The notes under the pieces: model-generated
Database searches by the model: none
What the model was told of the DNA's origin: nothing
What the model saw: only the letters and a program-made list of their open reading frames with translations
Assembly: GCA_044450465.1 (NCBI GenBank)
Contig: JBIOJB010000019.1
Span: 1-37,218, forward strand
Direction: 5' to 3'
Origin: JBIOJB01 sp044450465
GTDB lineage: Bacteria > Chloroflexota > Dormibacteria > Dormibacterales > Dormibacteraceae
Length of the DNA stretch: 37,218 bases
Shown here: positions 22,770-30,102 of the stretch, one piece after another
Position numbering within the stretch: the stretch's first letter is position 1
Layout of the letters: each line of letters opens with the position of its first letter
Position numbers and translations under genes: made by a program

Positions 22770-23755
22770 CGGCCTATCTAGTCTCCGTCCTGACTGAGGG
22801 CGCCATCTTCGGCATCATGGCTCTGGGGCTCAACGTCATCTGGGGCTGGTCGGGAGACTTCGACCTCGCGTATTACGGCTACGTCGCTGTGGGCGCTTAC
22901 ATGACGCTGGTCCTCACCATCGGGCCACCCACAGACCCCGCCCACTACATCCTCGGTCTTCAGCTGCCCTATCCCGTCGCGGTGCTTCTGGCGGTCGTAA
23001 GCGCAATGGGGGTGGGCCTTGTCGTGGGATTGATCGCCTTGAGGCACCTTCGGGGCATCTACTTCTCAATCGTCACGCTCGGGGCTGTCTACGTCATGTA
23101 CGTGATGGCGGGCCAGTACGTCCCTCTGTTCGATGGCTACAACGGGCTGTCGGGGCTATTCGACCCGATGGGAGACTGGTTCGGGCTCGACTACCTGTCA
23201 TATCAGTACTTCTTCATGGGCCTGTGCCTGGTCATGTTCGCCCTTGTGCTTCTCCTCATGTGGCGCATCTCGGGAAGCCGGTTTGGAATGGCACTACGCA
23301 CACTGCGGGAGGACGAGCGCGCAGCCGCTGCGTTCGGTCGGGATATCTACCGCCTCAAGTTGAAGGGATACGTGTTGGGCGCGGCGCTAGGGGGATTCGC
23401 GGGAGCGCTGTTTGCCGCCTATCTAAGCGCTTTCAATCCGTCGGCCTGGTCGCCTGTCGAGGTCATCGTCCTCTATTCGGCGGTGCTGGTCGGTGGGCGC
23501 GGAAACATCTTGGGCGTCACCCTGGGCGTGGTCATCATGGGCTTGCTCGTCCAGGAGTCAACGCGCTTCCTGCCCCAGGTGCCGGGGCTCGGTGAGCTGA
23601 ACACGCTCCATCCTCAGGTTCTGCTCGCGGTGCGCGGAGCCGTCATCGGTCTGGTGCTCATCCTGTTCCTTCGGTTCAGGCCACAGGGCCTGCTGCCGGA
23701 AAGACGGCGCGCCGACCACCCATCCCCCAGCGAGGTCGCCGCGCAGACCGCGTGA
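22766..23755 (+). CDS. livM: ABC transporter permease, LivM type
   Basis: The 329-residue permease begins with hydrophobic segments and the family motif ALGLNVIWGWSGDFDLAYYGYVAVGAYM. It continues with IALRHLRGIYFSIVTLGAVYVMY, the coupling segment SRFGMALRTLREDERAAAAFGRDIYRLKLKGYVLGA, and a basic C-terminal tail. It pairs with LivH to form the transmembrane path. ATG 22766 overlaps the livH stop and its own stop overlaps livG, so the four transport genes are translationally coupled. Confidence 0.93.
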   Translation: MTAYLVSVLTEGAIFGIMALGLNVIWGWSGDFDLAYYGYVAVGAYMTLVLTIGPPTDPAHYILGLQLPYPVAVLLAVVSAMGVGLVVGLIALRHLRGIYFSIVTLGAVYVMYVMAGQYVPLFDGYNGLSGLFDPMGDWFGLDYLSYQYFFMGLCLVMFALVLLLMWRISGSRFGMALRTLREDERAAAAFGRDIYRLKLKGYVLGAALGGFAGALFAAYLSAFNPSAWSPVEVIVLYSAVLVGGRGNILGVTLGVVIMGLLVQESTRFLPQVPGLGELNTLHPQVLLAVRGAVIGLVLILFLRFRPQGLLPERRRADHPSPSEVAAQTA

Positions 23756-24537
23756 ACGCCTCAGCTGATCCCGCGCTCGCGGTCAAAGGCCTGACCAAGC
23801 ACTTCGGAGGCGTCTACGCGGTAGATCACTGCTCGTTCGAGGCACCGGCGGGCCAGGTGACGGGCTTGATCGGGCCCAATGGCGCCGGCAAGAGCACCGC
23901 GATCGATCTGATCTCGGGCTTCAAGCTGCCCGACGAGGGGACGGTCCTCTTCGAAGGTCGGGAACTCGGTGGGCTTCCCCCCCACCGCATCGCGCGCCTC
24001 GGGCTGATCAGGACCTTCCAGTCGCCGCGCGAGTGGCCCGGTCTCACGGTGCTCGAAAACGTGGTCATGGCCCGATGGGACTCGAATCGTGAGGCCTTCT
24101 ACCGCGCACTGATCGGATTGGGCCGAGCGCAGAAGGCACGATCGTCGGAGGAGCTGGCCAAGGCGCGGGAGATTGTCGATGAGTTCGGACTCTGGACCCT
24201 CCGCAACGAACGTGCCGGGAACCTGAGCGGTGGCCAGAAGCGACTCGTCGAGTTCGCCCGCATCCGCATGGCTGAACCGCGCCTTGTGATCCTCGACGAG
24301 CCGATGGGTGGGGTCAATCCGGTGCTCGGCGAGCGCATGGCGCAGGCGATCGACGCTTTCGTCCGCACCGGCACGACGGTGATCGTCGTAGAGCACAACC
24401 TGCCCTTCATCGAGCGGGTCACCCAGCACGTGATCGTGATGGCGCAGGGAACGGTGATCGCGGAAGGGCCGTTCGAATCGCTGCGCGATAATCGGGCCGT
24501 CGTCGACGCCTATCTCGGGGAGATGGTGAGCCGGTGA
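23752..24537 (+). CDS. livG: ABC transporter ATP-binding protein, LivG type
   Basis: The 261-residue ATPase has Walker A GPNGAGKST (about residues 43-51), the family insert after FQSPREWPGLTVLENVVMARW, the signature LSGGQKRLVEFARIRM, Walker B LVILDEPMGGVNP, and the switch His in VVEHNLPFIERV. The longer helical insert separates LivG from LivF. GTG 23752 overlaps the livM stop as GTGA. Confidence 0.94.
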   Translation: MNASADPALAVKGLTKHFGGVYAVDHCSFEAPAGQVTGLIGPNGAGKSTAIDLISGFKLPDEGTVLFEGRELGGLPPHRIARLGLIRTFQSPREWPGLTVLENVVMARWDSNREAFYRALIGLGRAQKARSSEELAKAREIVDEFGLWTLRNERAGNLSGGQKRLVEFARIRMAEPRLVILDEPMGGVNPVLGERMAQAIDAFVRTGTTVIVVEHNLPFIERVTQHVIVMAQGTVIAEGPFESLRDNRAVVDAYLGEMVSR

Positions 24538-25268
24538 AAGCCGAATCCGCGGACCTCCCCCCCGTTCTCGAGGTCGAAGGTCTGACGGCCGGATATGGCG
24601 GTCCACCGGTGATCGATGGCGTCAGCGTAGCGGCAAGGCGCGGCGCGATCACGGCAATCGTGGGGCCGAACGGGGCGGGAAAGTCCACCCTCCTCAAAGC
24701 TATCGCTGGCTTGATCCGGCCCACGGCAGGGTCTGTTCGGGTGCAGGGCATGGACGTCACCGGCATGGCGGCCGAGCGGATGGTGAGCAAGGGGTTGGCA
24801 TACGTCCCGCAGGTGGCCAACGTCTTCCCTGACCTCACCGTTCGCGAGAACCTCGACATGGGTGGCTACAGCCGCCGGCACGGCGTGCACGAGAGGATCG
24901 ACCAGCTCTTCGGGCTTTTCCCCGACCTGGCAGCCTCGTCGCACCGTAAGGCGCACACGCTGAGCGGCGGCCAGCGCACAATGCTCGCCCTCGGGCGGGG
25001 ATTGATGGTCGATCCCGACGTCCTGATTCTCGATGAGCCCAGCGCCGGTCTCGCACCCAAGTTCCAGGGCCTGATCTGGGAGCGCATCGAACAGATCCGA
25101 GCTACCGATGTGGCGGTGCTTGTGATCGAGCAGAACACCCGGGAGACCCTTCGACACGCCCAGTGGGCCTATGTTCTGGTCCTGGGAAAGAACCGCCTGG
25201 AGGGTCCTGGTCCGGAGCTCCTCGAAGACGAGGAGGTCGTCGATCTCTACGTTGGGCGCCTCACGTGA
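24534..25268 (+). CDS. livF: ABC transporter ATP-binding protein, LivF type
   Basis: The 244-residue partner ATPase has GLTAGYGGPPVIDGVSV, Walker A GPNGAGKST, YVPQVANVFPDLTVRENLDMGGY (the LivF Q-loop region), the signature LSGGQRTMLALGRGLM, Walker B LILDEPSAGLAPK and the switch region VIEQN, where His is replaced by Gln as is usual in LivF proteins. GTG 24534 overlaps livG. The following permease gene overlaps its 3' end. Confidence 0.94.
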   Translation: MKAESADLPPVLEVEGLTAGYGGPPVIDGVSVAARRGAITAIVGPNGAGKSTLLKAIAGLIRPTAGSVRVQGMDVTGMAAERMVSKGLAYVPQVANVFPDLTVRENLDMGGYSRRHGVHERIDQLFGLFPDLAASSHRKAHTLSGGQRTMLALGRGLMVDPDVLILDEPSAGLAPKFQGLIWERIEQIRATDVAVLVIEQNTRETLRHAQWAYVLVLGKNRLEGPGPELLEDEEVVDLYVGRLT

Positions 25269-26085
25269 AGCCCTGAGCGCGCGAAAAGGAGCCGGACGCC
25301 GGATCGACCTCACCATCGGCGGCGTCGCGGGCCTGGCCGGTGGGCTGCTTGGCGTCGGGGGAGGATTCGTCATGGTCCCGCTCCAGACCATGCTGGCGGG
25401 CAGGAGCCAGCACCGGGCCAGCGGCACCTCTCTGGCGGCGATCATCCCCATCGCCCTGGTGGGCGCCGCCACGTATTACTTCGGATCGAACACTCCGCAG
25501 ACCGACGTCACCGTGGCTGTGGTGCTGGGCGCCGGCGCCGCCGCCGGCGCGCTGATCGGCGCGCTCGCCGCGTGCCGAGTGTCCGACGCCGGCCTGCGCG
25601 TCCTGGTTGCGGTGCTTCTGGTCGGAGTCGGTCTGAAGGAGGTTTACGATGCCGCCGGCGGAACGGCGCCCCAGCTTGTCGGGACGGCGGTGCCAGATCT
25701 TCCACCGTCCGATCTCGCGTTCATCGCGGTGGGCGGCCTGGGAATCGGCGTGCTGAGCGGGCTCACCGGCGTCGGCGGTGGCATCCTGGTGGTTCCGCTC
25801 CTGACCCTCGGGTTTGGGATCGGGCAGCGCGTAGCCCAGGGCACGTCGCTGCTCGCGATCCTCCCCGCTGTAGCGATCGGAGCTGTGACCAGAAGTCGGA
25901 GCGGCGATGTCGACGTCAGGGCCGCGTCGTGGATGGCCGCCGCCGGAGTTCCAGCAGCCCTGGCCGGCTCAGCCGTGGCCCTGTGGCTCCCTCAGCGAGC
26001 GCTTGGAGGCCTGTTCGGAGTCTTTCTGCTCTTCGCCGCTACGCGAACATGGCCCCGTGCACAGCCGGCGGACAAGATCCGCTGA
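25252..26085 (+). CDS. TauE/SafE family membrane permease
   Basis: The 277-residue protein has two copies of the TauE/SafE half-repeat, GGVAGLAGGLLGVGGGFVMVPLQ near the N-terminus and LGIGVLSGLTGVGGGILVVPLL in the middle, and about eight membrane segments. Family members export sulfite, sulfoacetate or organic acids; the substrate here is unknown. TTG 25252, inside the end of livF, is the nearest canonical start before the first membrane segment; CTG 25273 is an alternative. Its place at the end of the Liv operon suggests it moves a product of the imported compound. Confidence 0.87.
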   Translation: MGASREALSARKGAGRRIDLTIGGVAGLAGGLLGVGGGFVMVPLQTMLAGRSQHRASGTSLAAIIPIALVGAATYYFGSNTPQTDVTVAVVLGAGAAAGALIGALAACRVSDAGLRVLVAVLLVGVGLKEVYDAAGGTAPQLVGTAVPDLPPSDLAFIAVGGLGIGVLSGLTGVGGGILVVPLLTLGFGIGQRVAQGTSLLAILPAVAIGAVTRSRSGDVDVRAASWMAAAGVPAALAGSAVALWLPQRALGGLFGVFLLFAATRTWPRAQPADKIR

Positions 26086-26106
26086 ACCAACGGCGGTGGG
26101 CGGCTT

Positions 26107-26247
26107 CTACTCCGTCTTGGCGGGTGGCTCCGGCGTGCTCACCACGGCGTGATGCCGGAATGGTGACTCTGTGACAGCCGGCCCGGCCACTTTGACCTTC
26201 TTCTTCTTCTTGGCCTCGCGGCCCTGCTTGTCGCGTCCTTTACCCAT
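26107..26247 (-). CDS. 46-residue lysine-rich protein, unknown function
   Basis: A short frame starts ATGGGTAAAGG eight bases before the end of the TIGR00300 gene and encodes MGKGRDKQGREAKKKKKVKV, followed by a proline-containing tail ending PPAKTE. The strongly basic N-terminal third suggests nucleic-acid or ribosome binding. Similar short MGKGRDK/Lys-rich starts occur among small uncharacterised bacterial proteins, to my recollection. The start overlap with the upstream stop supports coupled translation. It is below the usual length cut-off for gene callers. Confidence 0.6.
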   Translation of the reverse strand: MGKGRDKQGREAKKKKKVKVAGPAVTESPFRHHAVVSTPEPPAKTE

Positions 26248-27478
26248 GCGTCCCAGTTTCTAACACCGAGGCCAGTTCGCGCAAGAAGGACTCAACGTCC
26301 GTAACCAGGCCCACCGACTGCCAGCTGCCGCGATCCGCGAGCTTGGTGACGACTGCCGGGTTGATGTCGACACAGACCGTCCGCACCCCGGCCGGCAGCA
26401 TGTTGCCGGTCGCGATCGAGTGCAGCATCGTCGACAGCATGAGGGCGATCCGGACCCCGCCCAGGGCGGCGCGCATTCGCTTTTGAGCTTCGATCATGTC
26501 CGTGATCACGTCGGGGAGCGGTCCATCGTCGCGGACTGACCCGGCCAGGACGAAGTCCACGTCGTGCTCGATCGCGGATTTCATGACCCCCGAGGTCAGC
26601 TGGCCGCTCCGAACCATCTCACGCAGCCCGCCGGCGGCCCTCACCCGATTGATGGCCCGCATGTGGTGCTCGTGACCGTGCTCGATGGCGTGACCGCTCT
26701 CGATGTTCACGCCGAGGGCAGTGCCGAACAGCGCCGCCTCCACGTCGTGCACCGCGAGGGCATTGCCAGCAAACAGCACCTGAACGAAGCCGAGCTCGAT
26801 CAAACGGGACAGATAGCGACCCGCGCCGGTGTGGACCACCGCGGGACCGGCCACGACGAGCACCCTCCCCCCCGCCGCTCGCGCCTGACGCATCTCCTCG
26901 GCCACGCCCGCTCTGGCGACCTTCTTCGGCTTCTCGGCCGAGACCTCGCTGCCCATGAAGCTGAAGATCTCGGTCTGCCTCGAGCGCTCGAGCGGTGTCA
27001 CCCGCACCCCGTTATGCCCGGTGACGACCTCCATCCCGCGCTGGGCATCTTGAAACACGATGCACCAGGCGCGGCGGGTCTTGCTGTCGATTGCGATTGC
27101 GGTGTCCATCTCCATCTTCTCGACCGGGACCCACTGATCCTCGATCAGAACCTCGGTCGGAAGGTTGCTCGTGGAGTAGAAGCCTTCCGGGAAAACACCG
27201 TCCTGGGTCACTGTCGCCAGCTGTGCGGCCGACTCGGATTCAACGGTGGCGCCGAGGGCACGAGCGCGGTGGACGATGTCGTCGAGCAGCGACGCGGAAC
27301 GGGCCACGATCTCCATCCGGCAGATGGACGGGTCGGTCTTGTGCTGGCCGACCTTCAGCTCCTCGATCGTGAAGTTGCCGCCGAGGTCCATGACGAGGTC
27401 CATCACCTGCGGCAGCATCATCGAGTCGATGATGTGACCTTTGAGAACGAGGCGGGCGGTGTGCTGCGGCTCGCTCAC
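26240..27478 (-). CDS. TIGR00300-family protein (archaeal-type ornithine cyclodeaminase/LOR-SDH domain)
   Basis: The 412-residue protein matches the TIGR00300 family from end to end. The N-terminal domain has LVLKGHIIDSMMLPQVMDLV and EGFYSTSNLPTEV. The Rossmann-like half has VVAGPAVVHTGAGRYLSRLI, FAGNALAVHDVEAALFGT and GSVRDDGPLPDVITDMIEAQ, then TVCVDINPAVVTKLADRG. Archaeal members deaminate ornithine to proline with bound NAD, and the related C-terminal domain of cyanobacterial ArgZ/AgrE has the same role. The arginine-dihydrolase domain of ArgZ is absent here. GTG 27478 overlaps the pyrF stop (GTGA). Enzyme activity is inferred from family; identity with the family is clear. Confidence 0.9.
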   Translation of the reverse strand: MSEPQHTARLVLKGHIIDSMMLPQVMDLVMDLGGNFTIEELKVGQHKTDPSICRMEIVARSASLLDDIVHRARALGATVESESAAQLATVTQDGVFPEGFYSTSNLPTEVLIEDQWVPVEKMEMDTAIAIDSKTRRAWCIVFQDAQRGMEVVTGHNGVRVTPLERSRQTEIFSFMGSEVSAEKPKKVARAGVAEEMRQARAAGGRVLVVAGPAVVHTGAGRYLSRLIELGFVQVLFAGNALAVHDVEAALFGTALGVNIESGHAIEHGHEHHMRAINRVRAAGGLREMVRSGQLTSGVMKSAIEHDVDFVLAGSVRDDGPLPDVITDMIEAQKRMRAALGGVRIALMLSTMLHSIATGNMLPAGVRTVCVDINPAVVTKLADRGSWQSVGLVTDVESFLRELASVLETGTHG

Positions 27479-28266
27479 AGGATGGCGACCCCTGCCGCTT
27501 GATTGATCTGTTTCTTGAGGCTCGCGGCTTCCGCCGCCGGGCTCGCCGCGTACATCACCGAGCGGCTCGAGGAGACGAGGCTGGAGGCGCGATCCCCGTT
27601 CCACGCGCCGTGAACCGAGGCCTCGAGGTCGCCGCCCTGGGCGCCGATCCCGGGCAGGAGGAACGGTAGCCCGCTCGCCCGCCGCACTTCAGTGACCTGG
27701 ATTGGAGCCGTGGTGCCCACCACCAGTCCCACGTTGCGGGCACCGTTAAGCCGCTCGGCCAAATCGGCTACATGAAGGTAGAGCGGCTTGCCGTCGGCCA
27801 CGAGATGCTGGAGGTCTGTGGCGCCCGGGTTCGAGGTGCGACAAACCAGGTACACGCCGCGGTCCGTATACGCCGTGTACTCGCGGACAGAGTCGGCACC
27901 GAGGTAGGGATTGACTGTGGCGGCGTCCATGCCAAGGGTTTCGAACGCGGCCTTGGCGTATGCGCGCATGGTGTTGTCCATGTCTCCGCGCTTGCCGTCG
28001 AAGAGAAAAGGCGTGTCGGGGGTCGAGGTCCGCAGCTCTATGAGCGCCGACCATCCGTCCGGGCCATAACGTTCCCAGAACGCGCTGTTCGGCTTGAAAC
28101 AGCAGACGTGCTCCTCGGTCTGGCGGATGACCTCGCGGCACAGCTTCAGAGCGCCCGAGGCGCCACCTTCGATGCGGTCCGGGTCTGGATCTAGCCCGAC
28201 GCAAAGCAGAGTACTTCGAGCAGTCGAGATCGCCCGGAGCCGGTCGAAGTATCCCAAGCGCCCCAA
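27475..28266 (-). CDS. pyrF: Orotidine 5'-phosphate decarboxylase (subfamily 2)
   Basis: PyrF makes UMP from OMP, the last step of pyrimidine synthesis. The 263-residue length and the motifs LCVGLDPDPDRI, CCFKPNSAFWERYGPDGW and the catalytic FDGKRGDMDNT fit the longer subfamily 2 (TIGR02127). LPGIGAQGGDLE lies near the phosphate-binding end. The start is TTG 28266; a second TTG three codons later is possible. It is divergent from nadE across 53 bp. Confidence 0.94.
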   Translation of the reverse strand: MGRLGYFDRLRAISTARSTLLCVGLDPDPDRIEGGASGALKLCREVIRQTEEHVCCFKPNSAFWERYGPDGWSALIELRTSTPDTPFLFDGKRGDMDNTMRAYAKAAFETLGMDAATVNPYLGADSVREYTAYTDRGVYLVCRTSNPGATDLQHLVADGKPLYLHVADLAERLNGARNVGLVVGTTAPIQVTEVRRASGLPFLLPGIGAQGGDLEASVHGAWNGDRASSLVSSSRSVMYAASPAAEAASLKKQINQAAGVAIL

Positions 28267-28319
28267 TCGTAACCGCCGAGCCTCGCGGTCTCAGGTCTCG
28301 ACGGTCCAAAATTGGAGAG

Positions 28320-30071
28320 GTGCGGATCGCACTGGCACAGGTGAATCCAACGGTCGGCGATCTCGAGGGCAACGGCCTGATGATCATCGATTGGATCCAA
28401 CGCGCTCGGGACCTGGGGGCCGACGTCGTCTGCTTCCCCGAGCTGGCGATCACCGGCTATCCACCTGAGGATCTGGTGCTCAAGCCGTCCTTCGTTCGTG
28501 ACAATCTCGCGCAGCTTCAGCGCATAGCGCGCGCATCGACGGGAATCGCCACCGTGGTCGGCTTCGTAGACCAGGCTGCCGGCCTTTTCAACGCCGCCGC
28601 GTTCATACACGACGGGGCCGTCAAAGCGGTCTATCACAAGGTGTTCCTTCCCAACTACGGCGTGTTCGATGAGAAGCGCTATTTCGACGAGGGCCACGAC
28701 TGCCCGATCATCGAGCTGAACGGAGTCCGCGTCGGGCTGTCCGTTTGCGAGGACTGCTGGTTTCCCTCCGGACCGATGGCATGGGAGGCTCAGCAGGGCG
28801 TTCAGGTTCTGATCAACATCAACGGGTCGCCTTTCCATGTCGGAAAGCGAGCTCCACGTGAGGCCATGGTCGCCGAGCGAGCGGTGGACTATGGCGCCTT
28901 CGTGGCCTGGGTGAACACCGTCGGGGGCCAGGACGAGCTCGTGTTCGACGGCAACAGCGTCGTTTTCGACCCTCGCGGACGTGTTCTCGCGCGAGCTGGG
29001 GCGTTTGTCAAAGAGCTTCTGGTTTGCGACATCGACACCTCGACCCCGATTCAGCGACCGCTCGAGTCCATCCGCCGAGAGGCGAGTGCCGCGGGGAGCC
29101 TTGAGCTGAGGGTCACTCAGGTCGCGGCCGGCGAGGCGGGCTCGGCCTCGGCGGCGCCGCAGATTGAGGTTCGGATCGCAGAGGCCCCAGACGGGGCTGC
29201 GGAGATCTACGCGGCCGTTGTGCTGGGAGTGCGCGACTACGTGCGCAAACAGGGCTTCAGCAAAGTGGTGGTCGGAATGTCGGGCGGGGTCGACTCGGCG
29301 CTCACAGCTGCGATCGCCTGCGACGCGCTTGGCCCCGAGAACGTGATCGGGGTTCGCATGCCGTCCCGGTACACGTCGACGGACAGCCTGGAAGATGCCG
29401 CGCTGGTCGCCGAGAACCTCGGCATGCAGATGCTCGATTTCTCCATCGAGCCGCCGCACGAAGGCTTCATCGAGATCCTGGCCGATGCCTTCAAAGGCAC
29501 AACGCCAGGAGTGGCCGAAGAGAATTTACAGCCACGCATACGGGCGACGATCCTCCACGCCCTGTCCAACAAGTTCGGCTACATCGTCCTCAGCACCGGG
29601 AACAAATCGGAGCTGGCCACCGGGTACGGGACGCTCTACGGCGACATCGCGGGGGGCTTTGCCGTCCTCAAAGACATCACCAAGACGACCGTCTACGAGC
29701 TTTGCGCCTACCGCAACTCGGTGGCCCTGGCCATTCCGCCGAGAGTGATCACCAAAGCGCCCACAGCGGAGCTGAAGCCAGGCCAGAAGGATGTTGACAG
29801 CCTCCCCCCCTACGCCGAGCTTGATCCGATCTTGCACGGATACATCGAGGAGGACCTGAGCCCTGAGGAGCTGGTGGCCGCCGGACACCGCGCCGACACG
29901 GTGGCTCGCGTGATCCAGCTGGTCGACCGGAGCGAGTACAAGCGCCGGCAGGCGCCGCCTGGGGTCAAGATCACGACGCGCGCCTTCGGGCGCGACCGTC
30001 GCATGCCCATCACCAACCGGTACAACACGAACGGCGCGGCGAGAGCGCCTGAGGTGCCACCCAAGGCATAA
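28320..30071 (+). CDS. nadE: Glutamine-dependent NAD+ synthetase
   Basis: The 583-residue enzyme amidates nicotinic acid adenine dinucleotide to NAD+. The N-terminal nitrilase-type glutaminase (about 1-250) shows the Glu-Lys-Cys triad E41 (FPELAITGYPPEDL), K107 (YHKVFLPNYGVFDE) and C143 (LSVCEDCWF). The C-terminal synthetase has the PP-loop SGGVDS near residue 321, STGNKSELATGYGTLYGD and KITTRAFGRDRRMPITNRY. The GTG start lies just after GGAGAG. It precedes the pyruvate dehydrogenase genes by only 31 bp, linking NAD supply with an NAD-reducing complex. Confidence 0.96.
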   Translation: MRIALAQVNPTVGDLEGNGLMIIDWIQRARDLGADVVCFPELAITGYPPEDLVLKPSFVRDNLAQLQRIARASTGIATVVGFVDQAAGLFNAAAFIHDGAVKAVYHKVFLPNYGVFDEKRYFDEGHDCPIIELNGVRVGLSVCEDCWFPSGPMAWEAQQGVQVLININGSPFHVGKRAPREAMVAERAVDYGAFVAWVNTVGGQDELVFDGNSVVFDPRGRVLARAGAFVKELLVCDIDTSTPIQRPLESIRREASAAGSLELRVTQVAAGEAGSASAAPQIEVRIAEAPDGAAEIYAAVVLGVRDYVRKQGFSKVVVGMSGGVDSALTAAIACDALGPENVIGVRMPSRYTSTDSLEDAALVAENLGMQMLDFSIEPPHEGFIEILADAFKGTTPGVAEENLQPRIRATILHALSNKFGYIVLSTGNKSELATGYGTLYGDIAGGFAVLKDITKTTVYELCAYRNSVALAIPPRVITKAPTAELKPGQKDVDSLPPYAELDPILHGYIEEDLSPEELVAAGHRADTVARVIQLVDRSEYKRRQAPPGVKITTRAFGRDRRMPITNRYNTNGAARAPEVPPKA

Positions 30072-30102
30072 TTTCCGTCGATATCAGGTATAGAAAAACG
30101 CT

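Noticed and set aside
28191..29459. Long minus-strand frame opposite nadE
   Set aside because: Antisense to a gene with a complete catalytic triad and PP-loop; the translation shows no motif.
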